Shown here: piece by piece, positions 56,541 to 64,000 of the stretch
Position numbering within the stretch: position 1 is the first letter of the stretch
How the letters are laid out: the number at the start of each line of letters is the position of its first letter
Assembly: GCA_038225475.1 (NCBI GenBank)
Contig: JBBRRA010000001.1
Span: 248,001-312,000 of the forward strand
Source: Polymorphobacter_B sp038225475
GTDB lineage: Bacteria; Pseudomonadota; Alphaproteobacteria; Sphingomonadales; Sphingomonadaceae
Direction: 5' to 3'
Length of the DNA stretch: 64,000 bases
Translations under genes and position numbers: made by a program
Notes under the pieces: generated by a model
Database searches by the model: none
The model's input: only the letters and a program-made list of their open reading frames with translations
What the model was told of the DNA's origin: nothing

Positions 56541-56569
56541 GCGGCGGGAACGGCTGATCACCACGCGCG

Positions 56570-56602
56570 AAGTAACGCCGGTGCGCGGCACCGATGTTAC
56601 TT
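56570..56602. terminator. Large hairpin between bdhA and the convergent dipeptidase gene
   Basis: Outer arms AAGTAAC / GTTACTT and an inner stem CGGTGC / GCACCG are stacked around a 3-base loop. Its right arm includes the stop codon of the dipeptidase gene (56597-56599), so it would end transcription from the plus side only partly. Confidence 0.6.
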
Positions 56603-57856
56603 GGCGTCGAGCTCGGCTTCGGTCGCGGTGATCGGCAGCATGCCCTTCATGCCCGCCGCGACCGCCTCGGCGCGCGCCATCACGCGGAGCACATTACCGC
56701 CCGCAAGCTTGGCGACATCGGCGTCGCTCCAGCCGCGCCGCATCAGTTCGGCAAGCAGCGCGGGATAGGTCGACACATCCTGCAGCCCGACCGGGGCATC
56801 GGGAATCCCGTCGAGATCGCCGCCGAGCCCGACATGGTCGTGCCCGGCAACCTTCGCGACATAATCGATATGGTCGGCGACCTGGACCAGCGTGGTTTCC
56901 GGGCGCGGATGCGCCTTGTCCCATGCCGCGAGTGCCGCGGCGGCGCGGTCGGGCTGGCCGATATACAGCCCGCCGAACGGCGGCGTGGCAAAGCTGGCGC
57001 GCGCGCCGGCACGCGCGGCCTCCCACGCATAGCGGTCATAACTCACATAGCTCGGCGCAAACGTCACCATCACCACGCCGCCGTTCGCCGCCGTCAGTTT
57101 CAGGACATCGTCGGGGACATTGCGCGGATGATCGTCGAGCGCGCGTGCCGACGAGTGCGAGAAGATCACCGGGGCCTTGGTAACCGCGAGCGCGGCGCGC
57201 ATCGTCGTCGGGCTGACATGGCTGAGATCGACGAGCATGCCGAGCCGGTTCATCTCGGCGACCACCGCCTTGCCGAACGGCGTCAGGCCGTTGTGCTTGG
57301 GGTCGTCGGTCGCCGAATCGGCCCAGTCGGTGGTCAGCGCATGCGTCAGCGTCATGTAGCGCGCGCCGAGCGCGAAATACTGGCGCAGCACCGGCAGCGA
57401 GCCGCCCATCTGTCCGCCGCCCTCGACCCCGATCAGCGAGGCGATCTTGCCGCTGCCGTGAATGCGCCGCACGTCGGCGGCCGTGGTCGCGAGCTCGAAC
57501 GTCGCCGGATATTTCGCCGCGATACCATGCACGATGTCGATCTGTTCGAGCGTCGCCTTGACCGCATCGGGACCTTTCAGCGCCGGCGACACGAACACCG
57601 ACCAGAATTGCCCGCCCATTTGACCGGCGCGCAGCCGGGGAATGTCGGTCATCAGCGGATGCTTGAGCTTGCTGGTGTCGCCGGCAAGGTCGACTGCCCA
57701 CCATTTCTCGCCGTGGCTTTCGCGCAGCGATTCCGCCCAGTCATTGTGCCCGTCGATCAGCGGAGTCGCCTTGAGCACTGCGGCAACGCGCGCATCATAG
57801 GGACCGGCGTGCGCGGCGGTTGCAAGCAGTGCTGCGGCGAGGACGAGCAGGCGCAT
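56597..57856 (-). CDS. Exported membrane dipeptidase (M19)
   Basis: 419 aa with signal peptide MRLLVLAAALLATAAHA. Zinc ligands are in LIDGHNDWAESL (HxD), IGVEGGGQMGG (Glu), VDLSHVSPTTM and VIFSHSSARALDDHPRNVPD (two His), and GLGGDLDGIPDAP ends the active site. This is the full M19 renal-dipeptidase set. It cleaves dipeptides, including D-amino-acid types, in the periplasm. Confidence 0.93.
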   Translation of the reverse strand: MRLLVLAAALLATAAHAGPYDARVAAVLKATPLIDGHNDWAESLRESHGEKWWAVDLAGDTSKLKHPLMTDIPRLRAGQMGGQFWSVFVSPALKGPDAVKATLEQIDIVHGIAAKYPATFELATTAADVRRIHGSGKIASLIGVEGGGQMGGSLPVLRQYFALGARYMTLTHALTTDWADSATDDPKHNGLTPFGKAVVAEMNRLGMLVDLSHVSPTTMRAALAVTKAPVIFSHSSARALDDHPRNVPDDVLKLTAANGGVVMVTFAPSYVSYDRYAWEAARAGARASFATPPFGGLYIGQPDRAAAALAAWDKAHPRPETTLVQVADHIDYVAKVAGHDHVGLGGDLDGIPDAPVGLQDVSTYPALLAELMRRGWSDADVAKLAGGNVLRVMARAEAVAAGMKGMLPITATEAELDAK

Positions 57857-57884
57857 GGTGGTTCCCCTTGAAACGAACGATCGA

Positions 57885-58136
57885 TCAGCTCCGATAATAC
57901 GCTTCGACCTCGCCCGACTGTTTGATCGTGATCGGGTTGCCGTGGCGGTCGCGCGACCCCGCGACGCTGACGCGGACCCAGCCTTCGGAGATGCAATATT
58001 CATCGACATTGTTGCGTTCGACCCCCTTGAACCGGATGCCGATGCCGCGATTTAGCGCCGCTTCGTCGTAAAACGCGCTGGCGGGGTTGTTGGCGAGGTG
58101 ATCGGGCGGCGTGTCGGTGATGGTCGCGTCGGTCAT
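57885..58136 (-). CDS. DUF3297 family protein
   Basis: 83 aa. It contains DHLANNPASAFYDEAALNRG, IGIRFKGVERNNVDEYCISE and GWVRVSVAGSRDRHGNPITI, the DUF3297 pattern; the function is unknown. AGGAG precedes the ATG. It lies 28 bp before the dipeptidase gene on the same strand. Confidence 0.85.
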   Translation of the reverse strand: MTDATITDTPPDHLANNPASAFYDEAALNRGIGIRFKGVERNNVDEYCISEGWVRVSVAGSRDRHGNPITIKQSGEVEAYYRS

Positions 58137-58241
58137 AAATGCTCCTGTCGAGCCTTCATAGAATGGCTGGGGGAAGTAAGGAAAGGGCGTGCAGTTTCCA
58201 AATATCGTCACCCCGGCGCAGGCGAGGCATGACGAAATTGC

Positions 58242-59180
58242 TCAACCGAACGCGTGCCTGTCGGCATTGCGCGCCAACCGCGCGGTAATTTCGAAAAACT
58301 GCGCCACCGTCTCGTCGATGATCGTCTTGACCGGCTTGACGCTGTCGATCAGCCCGGCCGTCTGCCCGGCAAGGCCGACCGCGGCCTCCATGTCGCCGCC
58401 GAAATACAGGTCGAGGATGCGGCTGAACGTGTCGGCGGGCATCCGCCCTTCGGCATAGATCGCGCGCGTCCGTTCGGTCTTGAGCGCGCGGATGCACGGG
58501 CTGGCAAGCTTGTTAAGCACTAGCGTGCCGGTCGAATCGGCGTCGACGATCGCCTGTTTGTAGTTGGCGTGGACCGGGCTTTCGGCGGCGCTGACGAAGC
58601 GCGTGCCCATCTGCACCGCTTCGGCCCCCAGCGCGAACGCCGCCGCCATGCCGCGCCCGTCGCAGATCCCGCCGGCCGCGACGAGCGGCACATCGACCGC
58701 CGCGCGGATCGCCTGCAGCAGCACGAAGGTCGAGACTTCCTCGGGGTTCTTGAAGCCGCCGCCCTCACCGCCTTCGACGACCAGCCCGTCGACGCCGGCA
58801 TCGACGGCTTTTTGCGCCGCCGCCAGTGTCGGCACGGCGTGATAGACGACGATGCCGGCGTCCTGCAGCGGGCGCACGAACTTCGCCGGGCTGCCCGCCG
58901 AGGTGGTGACGAATTTGACCCCGCTGCTGCAGACGAAATCGAGCATCGCTGCATCCTTCAGGAACAGGATCGGCAGATTGACCCCGAACGGCGCGGTGGT
59001 GAGGTCGCGCATCTTGCCGATCTCCGCCTTGCAATTCTCGGTCTCGCCCGACGACGTCTCGATGATGCCGAGCCCCCCGGCGTTGCACACCGCCGATGCC
59101 AGCGCCGACCGCGCAATCCAGCCCATCGGTGCCTGGACGATCGGGTAGCGCGCACCGGTATGCGCAAGGAAACGGTTCAT
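58242..59180 (-). CDS. Nitronate monooxygenase-like flavin oxidoreductase
   Basis: 312 aa. A TIM-barrel FMN enzyme: YPIVQAPMGWIARSALASAV, APFGVNLPILF, VVYHAVPTLAAAQKAVDAGV, VDGLVVEGGEGGGFKNPEEV and LVAAGGICDGRGMAAAFALG with GTRFVSAAESP. These match the nitronate monooxygenase / FabK-like family. The substrate is not certain. Its ATG is divergent from the MarR gene at 59334. Confidence 0.9.
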   Translation of the reverse strand: MNRFLAHTGARYPIVQAPMGWIARSALASAVCNAGGLGIIETSSGETENCKAEIGKMRDLTTAPFGVNLPILFLKDAAMLDFVCSSGVKFVTTSAGSPAKFVRPLQDAGIVVYHAVPTLAAAQKAVDAGVDGLVVEGGEGGGFKNPEEVSTFVLLQAIRAAVDVPLVAAGGICDGRGMAAAFALGAEAVQMGTRFVSAAESPVHANYKQAIVDADSTGTLVLNKLASPCIRALKTERTRAIYAEGRMPADTFSRILDLYFGGDMEAAVGLAGQTAGLIDSVKPVKTIIDETVAQFFEITARLARNADRHAFG

Positions 59181-59311
59181 GGGCGCGGTCGCTTTCTGCT
59201 CCCGCTCCGGCGCTGGCCGGAACGGGCTGGGGTGAGCGTCTGTCTTCTTCGCTCGACCGGCAGGAAGCAAGACCCCACACCAGGCCAGCGGTATGGCCTT
59301 GAACATAACAA

Positions 59312-59337
59312 GCATGCGTATTACATCGGTCGCATGC
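59312..59337. promoter_or_regulatory. Inverted repeat at the MarR gene start
   Basis: Perfect 7-bp arms GCATGCG (59312-59318) and CGCATGC (59331-59337) with 12 bases between. The second arm spans the ATG of the MarR gene, a place suited to autorepression. Confidence 0.5.
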
Positions 59338-59777
59338 AAAAAGACTCGCTCGCGTTCCTGCTCAACGACACCAATCGCCTGCTGCGGCGGCGCTTTGATG
59401 CGCAGGCGCGGTCGCTCGGTGTCAGCCGCGCGCAGTGGCAGGTGCTGTTCGCACTGTCGCGGCAGGAGGGCATCAATCAGACCGGGCTTGCCGACTATCT
59501 TGAGGTCGAGACGATCACGCTGTGCCGGATGGTCGACCGGCTTGCCGATGCCGGGCTGGTCGAACGTCGCGCCGATCCCGCCGACCGCCGGGCATGGCGG
59601 CTGTTCCTGACCGATACCGCACGCCCGCTGCTCGACCAGTTGCGCAGTGTCGGCGAAGCGGTGGTCGCCGACTCGCTTGCCGGCGTCCCCGACGCCACGC
59701 GCGCGGTGATGACCGAGGCGCTGCTGACGATGCGCGCCAACCTGTCGGGTCGCACCGATTTGCTGAGGACCGCCTGA
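59334..59777 (+). CDS. MarR family regulator
   Basis: 147 aa. It contains DTNRLLRRRFDAQARSLGVS, RAQWQVLFALSRQEGINQTG, the recognition helix region LADYLEVETITLCRMVDRLA and the wing GLVERRADPADRRAWRLFLT. This is a standard MarR fold. The next gene overlaps its stop (TGATG), so the regulator and the EmrAB-like pump form one operon it probably represses. Confidence 0.92.
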   Translation: MQKDSLAFLLNDTNRLLRRRFDAQARSLGVSRAQWQVLFALSRQEGINQTGLADYLEVETITLCRMVDRLADAGLVERRADPADRRAWRLFLTDTARPLLDQLRSVGEAVVADSLAGVPDATRAVMTEALLTMRANLSGRTDLLRTA

Positions 59778-60817
59778 TGCACGACATGGTCGATCGCCCG
59801 GCACCAACCGTCGCGACGCGCTGGCAGCGGTCGCGCCGCCCGCTGCTGATGATTGCACTGCCGCTGCTGCTCGCGCTGGTCGGCGGCTATCTGTGGTGGA
59901 GCGGCGGGCGGTCGGTGTCGACCGACAACGCCTATGTCGAACAGGATAAGGTATCGATCAGTTCCGACGTGACCGGGCGCGTGCTCGCAGTCAACGTCAC
60001 CGAAAGCCAGCATGTACCCGCCGGGCAACTGTTGTACCGGATCGATCCCGAGCCGTTCCGCATTGCATTGGCGCAGGCCGATGCGGCGCTGGCATCGGCA
60101 CGGCTGCAGGTATCCCAAATGCGCCAGGGCTATGCCGGCAAGGGCGCCGATGTCAGCGGCAAGCGCGAGGCGGTGGGCTATGCAACGCTCGACCTGCAGC
60201 GTCAGGCCGATTTGCTCAAGGCCGGGTTCACGACGCGTGCCCGCTGGGAACAGGCGCAGCATGCGCTATCGCAGGCGCGGTCCGACCTTGCGAGCGCGCA
60301 GGCCGACGAGGCACAGGCGCGCGCCGGACTGTCGAACGAGGCGTCGGGCCCGGTCGATCGGCACCCGCTCGTGCTCGCCGCCGCCGCGATGCGCGCCAAG
60401 GCCGCACTCGACCTGCGGCGTACCGACGTCCGCGCGCCGGTCGCCGGGCTGGCCAGCCAGACGATGAAGGTCCAGCCCGGGCAGATCGTTGCGCTCGGCA
60501 TCCCGACGATGAGCCTGCTGATCTCGGACCGTGGCTGGGTCGAGGCGAACTTCAAGGAAACCGACCTCGAGCATATGCACGTCGGGCAGCGGGCGACGAT
60601 CAAGCTCGATGCCTATCCGGGGGTGCCGATCGCGGCGCATGTCGAAAGCATCGGCGCGGGCACCGGCAGTGAGTTTTCGGTGCTGCCGGCACAGAACGCG
60701 ACCGGCAATTGGGTCAAGGTCACGCAGCGCGTGCCGGTCCGCATCGCGATCGACGGCAAGCCCGGCGTGCCGCTGATCGCCGGGCTGTCGGCGCATGTGA
60801 CGGTGGCGTTGCAGTAA
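59777..60817 (+). CDS. HlyD-family membrane fusion protein (EmrA-like)
   Basis: 346 aa. A single helix (LLMIALPLLLALVGGYLWW) is followed by RSVSTDNAYVEQDKVSISSD (lipoyl half), a coiled coil (residues 95-210) and TDVRAPVAGLASQTMKVQPG, then VEANFKETDLEHMHVGQRAT. This is a second EmrA in the window. It couples the MFS pump encoded next to an outer-membrane channel, which is not encoded in this operon. Confidence 0.92.
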   Translation: MHDMVDRPAPTVATRWQRSRRPLLMIALPLLLALVGGYLWWSGGRSVSTDNAYVEQDKVSISSDVTGRVLAVNVTESQHVPAGQLLYRIDPEPFRIALAQADAALASARLQVSQMRQGYAGKGADVSGKREAVGYATLDLQRQADLLKAGFTTRARWEQAQHALSQARSDLASAQADEAQARAGLSNEASGPVDRHPLVLAAAAMRAKAALDLRRTDVRAPVAGLASQTMKVQPGQIVALGIPTMSLLISDRGWVEANFKETDLEHMHVGQRATIKLDAYPGVPIAAHVESIGAGTGSEFSVLPAQNATGNWVKVTQRVPVRIAIDGKPGVPLIAGLSAHVTVALQ

Positions 60818-62368
60818 GTGGCGTCGGTCGCGGTCTCAACGCCTACGCCGCGCGCCGCCGCTTCGCCGCTGGCGGTGACCTGCATCGTCATGCTCGCGAC
60901 GTTCATCACCGTGCTCGATTCGACCATCGCCAATGTCGCGCTGCCCAATATGCAGGCGAGCCTCGGGGCGGCGTCGGACACCGTCACCTGGGTGCTGACG
61001 GCGTATATCGTCGCCGCCGCGATCGCGACACCGCTGACCGGCTGGCTGGGCGGCAAGGTCGGGCGCAAGCGGCTGTTCGTGCTCGCGATCGGCGGCTTTG
61101 TCGGCGCATCGATGCTGTGCGGGCTGGCGCAATCGCTCGAGCAGATGGTGTTTTTCCGGTTGCTACAGGGGGCAGCGGGTGCGTTCATCGTGCCGCTCGG
61201 CCAGGCGTTCCTGCTCGATGCCTATCCGCGCGAAAAGCACGGGCAGGCGATGGCGCTTTGGGGCATGGGCGTGATGGTCGGCCCGGTGATGGGCCCGGTG
61301 CTCGGCGGCTGGCTGACCGACAGTTTCGACTGGCGCTGGGTGTTCTATGTCAATCTGCCGTTCGGGCTGCTGGCACTGGTCGGCGCGCTGCTGCTGCTGC
61401 CCGAAACCGCCAAGCAAACGCGCCGGATGGACCTGTTCGGGTTCGCCGCACTCGGCATCGGCATCGGCGCGGTGCAGCTGATGCTCGACCGCGGGCAACA
61501 GCTCGACTGGTTTTCGTCATGGGAGGTGCGCGGCGAAGCGGCGGTCGCGATCACCGGGCTGTGGGTATTCGGCGTCCATATCCTGACCGGCACCGATACC
61601 ATCCTCGATGCGCGGATGCTGCGCGACCGCAACCTCGTCACCAGCTTCGTGTTCATCTTCCTCGTCGGCCTGCTGATGGTCGCGACCACCGCGCTGATGC
61701 CGCCGATGCTTGAAACGCTGTTCGGTTATCCGATCATCACGACCGGCTTCGTGCTCGCGCCGCGCGGCTTTGGCACGATGGTCGGCATGTTCCTTGTCGG
61801 GCGGCTGATCGGGCGCGTCGATGCGCGGCTGCTGATGGGCACCGGGCTGTCGCTGACGGCGGCGGCGCTGTGGATGATGAGCGGCTTTGCGCCGGGCATG
61901 GACATGCAGCCGGTGATCGTCACCGGGCTGTTGCAGGGGTTCGGCATCGGGCTGATCTTCGTGCCGCTGAGCACGCTGGCATTCGCGACGATCGCCCCGT
62001 CGATGCGGACCGAGGCGGCAAGCTTCTTCAGCCTGCTGCGCAACCTCGGCGGGTCGGTCGGGGTATCGCTCGCGGTCGGCATCCTCGCGCGGCAGACGCA
62101 GATCGCGCACGCCGACCTTGGCGGCGGCGTCACGCCGTTCAGCGTGCCCGGGGCCGATCCCAATATCGCGCGCGCGCTGGGCACCACGGGCGATACGATC
62201 CTCGCGCTGCTCAACGGTGCCGTCAACGGCCAAGCGGCGATGATCGCCTATCTCGATGTGTTTCGAATGATGATGTGGATGGCGATCGGCGTGTTACCGC
62301 TGATGCTGGTGCTGCGCTCACCGCCGCCGGCCAAAGTTGCCGACGCCCCGCATGTGGCGATGGACTAA
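60818..62368 (+). CDS. DHA2-family MFS efflux transporter (EmrB-like)
   Basis: 516 aa, GTG directly after the adaptor stop. About 14 membrane helices; ATFITVLDSTIANVALPNMQ (motif D1), VLTAYIVAAAIATPLTGWLG and GPVMGPVLGGWLTDSFDWRW (motif C) are the DHA2 landmarks. It is the pump partner of the EmrA-like protein before it. Its end overlaps the convergent DUF4126 gene by 4 bp. Confidence 0.92.
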   Translation: MASVAVSTPTPRAAASPLAVTCIVMLATFITVLDSTIANVALPNMQASLGAASDTVTWVLTAYIVAAAIATPLTGWLGGKVGRKRLFVLAIGGFVGASMLCGLAQSLEQMVFFRLLQGAAGAFIVPLGQAFLLDAYPREKHGQAMALWGMGVMVGPVMGPVLGGWLTDSFDWRWVFYVNLPFGLLALVGALLLLPETAKQTRRMDLFGFAALGIGIGAVQLMLDRGQQLDWFSSWEVRGEAAVAITGLWVFGVHILTGTDTILDARMLRDRNLVTSFVFIFLVGLLMVATTALMPPMLETLFGYPIITTGFVLAPRGFGTMVGMFLVGRLIGRVDARLLMGTGLSLTAAALWMMSGFAPGMDMQPVIVTGLLQGFGIGLIFVPLSTLAFATIAPSMRTEAASFFSLLRNLGGSVGVSLAVGILARQTQIAHADLGGGVTPFSVPGADPNIARALGTTGDTILALLNGAVNGQAAMIAYLDVFRMMMWMAIGVLPLMLVLRSPPPAKVADAPHVAMD

Positions 62369-62970
62369 AGCCGGTCGCCCCAGTCGTTCCACCGTTTCCA
62401 CGCGCCGCCGACGCGCGTCCAGCCCCACCATAACAGCCACCCGACGAACAGCAGCATCACCGCTGCCACGCCCAGCGCCAGCGCCGGGTGCGCCAACGCG
62501 ACATACAGCCCGCCGCTGGTCACCCCGTCCTCGACGGTCGATGCGATGACGTTCGACACCGGCTCGGGACTGGCATTGAGCACGGCGCGGCCGCCGGCTT
62601 TGGCCCCGTGCGACGCAAGTGCCGCGCTGCCACCGAGCAGCAGCGTCACCACCGCAAGGCTGGTCGAGCCGGGATCGACCACCGCAAGCGCCAGCAACGC
62701 GCCGCCGACCGGGCGGATGAAGGTGTGAACGGCATCCCAGATGCTGTCGACCCACGCGATCTTGTCGGCGAAGAACTCGGCGACAAAGCCCAGCCCGGCC
62801 GCGCCGATCACCCACCAACTCGCCAGCGCCGCGAGCCCGCTCAGATGCACCGGCGGTGTCAGGATGCCGAAGTGCATCGCCAGCCCCGTCGCCAGCACAC
62901 AGGCGTAAAGCCGCCAGCCCGCGAGCAGGCTCAGGCTGCTCGCCACGCCGATGATTTCGACCGGACCCAT
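62365..62970 (-). CDS. DUF4126 family membrane protein
   Basis: 201 aa with about four hydrophobic segments. GVASSLSLLAGWRLYACVLA, GFVAEFFADKIAWVDSIWDA, VHTFIRPVGGALLALAVVD and EPVSNVIASTVEDGVTSGGL are the DUF4126 pattern. The ATG at 62970 has GGGGAA upstream. Function is unknown. It is divergent from the NUDIX gene, with 40 bp between. Confidence 0.87.
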   Translation of the reverse strand: MGPVEIIGVASSLSLLAGWRLYACVLATGLAMHFGILTPPVHLSGLAALASWWVIGAAGLGFVAEFFADKIAWVDSIWDAVHTFIRPVGGALLALAVVDPGSTSLAVVTLLLGGSAALASHGAKAGGRAVLNASPEPVSNVIASTVEDGVTSGGLYVALAHPALALGVAAVMLLFVGWLLWWGWTRVGGAWKRWNDWGDRL

Positions 62971-63010
62971 CGCGGCTTCCCCAATTTCCAACGCAGGCTA
63001 CAGTGCATCG

Positions 63011-63799
63011 ATGACCGAGAGCAAATCCGAAGCTGCCATTGCCGCCGCCACCGTCGTGCTGATGCGCGACACCGGCGGCGTCCCCGAACTGCTGCTGGTC
63101 GAACGCGCGGCCGCGACAGCGTTTGCCGGGGGCGCGATGGTGTTCCCCGGCGGCCGTGTCGATCCCGGCGACCATGCCGTCGCCGCCGACGCGGCGCTGG
63201 CGATCGGCACGGCGGGGCTCGACCCGACCGACGCCGCCGCGCGCGTTGCCGCCGCGCGCGAAAGTTTCGAGGAGGCCGATGTCGTGCTCAGCGACGGCCC
63301 GCCGCTGGCCGCGAACGACCGCGCGGCGTGGCGCGCGCAGCTCAATGCCGATACGCTGTCCTATGGCGACTTCCTGCGCGCCGCCGGGCATCGGATCGAT
63401 ACCGCGCGGCTGACGCCGTTTACCCGCTGGGTGCCCCCCGCCGCCGCCAAGCTGGCGCGGCATTTTGATACATTATTCTATATCGCCGAACTGCCGCCGG
63501 GCGAAACGGTTACGCCCGATGGCCGCGAGGCGGTCGCCGCGCATTGGTTGACCGCCGGCGACGCGGTGGCGCGCGCCAAACGCAGCGAAATCTCGCTGCT
63601 GTTCCCGACGCGGCGCAACCTTGAACGGCTGGCGCAATATCCGTCGCTGGCAAGCTTGCTGGCGCGCTTGGCCGAGCTGCCGATCACGCTGATCCAGCCC
63701 GAAATCGTCATGCGCGACGGCGCGCCGTGGCTGACGATCCCGACGGACTGCGACTATCCGATTACCGAAGAACTCATCGGCGCGGTGCGGCGCGAGTGA
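63011..63799 (+). CDS. NUDIX hydrolase (NUDT19-like)
   Basis: 262 aa. AAATVVLMRDTGGVPELLLV starts the fold, then GGAMVFPGGRVDPGD and, after an insertion, the NUDIX-box helix RVAAARESFEEADVVL with RESFEEA in place of the usual RELxEE. The long insert between the two halves is typical of the NUDT19/RP2 group, thought to act on CoA derivatives. The C-terminal part has SEISLLFPTRRNLERLAQ. Confidence 0.87.
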   Translation: MTESKSEAAIAAATVVLMRDTGGVPELLLVERAAATAFAGGAMVFPGGRVDPGDHAVAADAALAIGTAGLDPTDAAARVAAARESFEEADVVLSDGPPLAANDRAAWRAQLNADTLSYGDFLRAAGHRIDTARLTPFTRWVPPAAAKLARHFDTLFYIAELPPGETVTPDGREAVAAHWLTAGDAVARAKRSEISLLFPTRRNLERLAQYPSLASLLARLAELPITLIQPEIVMRDGAPWLTIPTDCDYPITEELIGAVRRE

Positions 63800-63849
63800 A
63801 ACGGCGCGCGCTCCCCGTAATTGCCATAGCGTTGTACCGGGAGAGTATC

Positions 63850-64000
63850 ATGATCCGCCGCTATCTGCTTGCCACCGCCGCGATTATCCTGACCGGTGCG
63901 GTCGCGGCTTTTGCGATGGTCGCATTTGCCGGGGCTGCGGTGGCGTTCGCCGCACCGCCGTCACCCGACGCCGCAGTCACGCCGGCAGTGATGCCCGATC
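63850..64000 (+). CDS. Exported protein, partial at the right edge
   Basis: Open for 50 codons to the window end. It starts with a signal peptide (MIRRYLLATAAIILTGAVAA, then FAMVAFAGAAVAFAAPP) and an Ala/Pro-rich linker. GGGAG lies 6 bases before the ATG. The mature protein is outside the window, so it cannot be assigned. Confidence 0.65.
   Translation, partial: MIRRYLLATAAIILTGAVAAFAMVAFAGAAVAFAAPPSPDAAVTPAVMPD

Noticed and set aside
1..64000. CRISPR arrays, tRNA or rRNA genes, IS elements
   Set aside because: I saw no regular short repeats, no cloverleaf-like or rRNA stretches and no transposase frame, though a short tRNA could be missed by eye.

Overview
The window is high-GC, densely packed DNA that reads as an alphaproteobacterial chromosome, most likely order Sphingomonadales. 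The evidence is the run of families typical of that group (DUF6456, DUF1465/RcdA-like, DUF6127, DUF3297, DUF6285, DUF4126), a DksA that keeps only one zinc-finger cysteine, the sdhCDAB order, NodT-type outer-membrane efflux lipoproteins and a polyhydroxybutyrate (PHB) mobilisation locus. No rRNA, tRNA, IS element, integrase, attachment site or CRISPR array was found.

Region 1 (1-13580, all minus strand) is a tailed-phage structural cluster with the gene order of an RcGTA-type gene transfer agent. In transcription order it holds TerS, TerL, portal, a DUF6127 membrane protein (g3.5 position), prohead protease, major capsid, connector, head closure, tail terminator, tail tube, two small gp10-type proteins, a short tape measure, and a 605-codon open frame that runs off the left edge. 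That last frame fuses a large N-terminal region to the start of a DUF2460 distal-tail domain. Three genes not expected in the archetypal order lie between capsid and connector: a 932-aa beta-helix-like protein, a 122-aa protein and a fibre-tail-adaptor-like protein. A GC hairpin followed by a T-run lies in the leader ahead of terS, another lies in mid-cluster, and two perfect hairpins follow the capsid gene. The presumed promoter overlaps a palindrome. Next to it are a DUF6456 gene and a divergent XRE-type regulator. The layout suggests control by operator binding plus antitermination.

Region 2 (13.6-21.5 kb) carries small housekeeping and regulatory genes: a VOC protein, an RcdA-like DUF1465 protein, a TPR protein, two divergent YdcH proteins, DksA, and a minus-strand run rimO, leucyl aminopeptidase, MarR-like regulator, NlpC/P60 peptidase. 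Region 3 (21.6-35.5 kb) is an M1 aminopeptidase and two efflux systems. One is an EmrAB/NodT-type pump divergent from a TetR gene, with a perfect 23-bp palindrome between them. The other is an RND pump whose adaptor and outer-membrane factor are both lipoproteins. An NlpD-like degenerate M23 lipoprotein lies between them.

Region 4 (35.6-42.7 kb) has bamD, recN, a GNAT acetyltransferase, ligA, prmA and an SDR. Region 5 (42.7-48.7 kb) has an unrecognised 463-aa protein preceded by an overlapping 38-aa reading frame, then an acyl-CoA dehydrogenase / GNAT / phosphotransferase / DUF6285 module and two exported proteins. Region 6 (48.8-56.6 kb) is sdhCDAB, then a PHB depolymerase, a zinc-ribbon protein, and a patatin / acetoacetate decarboxylase / 3-hydroxybutyrate dehydrogenase operon. 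A CTGC-N3-GCAG palindrome that fits PhaR precedes the depolymerase. Region 7 (56.6-64 kb) has a membrane dipeptidase, DUF3297, a nitronate-monooxygenase-like flavoprotein, a MarR-controlled second EmrAB pair, DUF4126, a NUDIX hydrolase and the start of one exported protein.

There is no gap over 300 bases without a gene. All function calls are by eye, from motifs and gene order; no database search was run.
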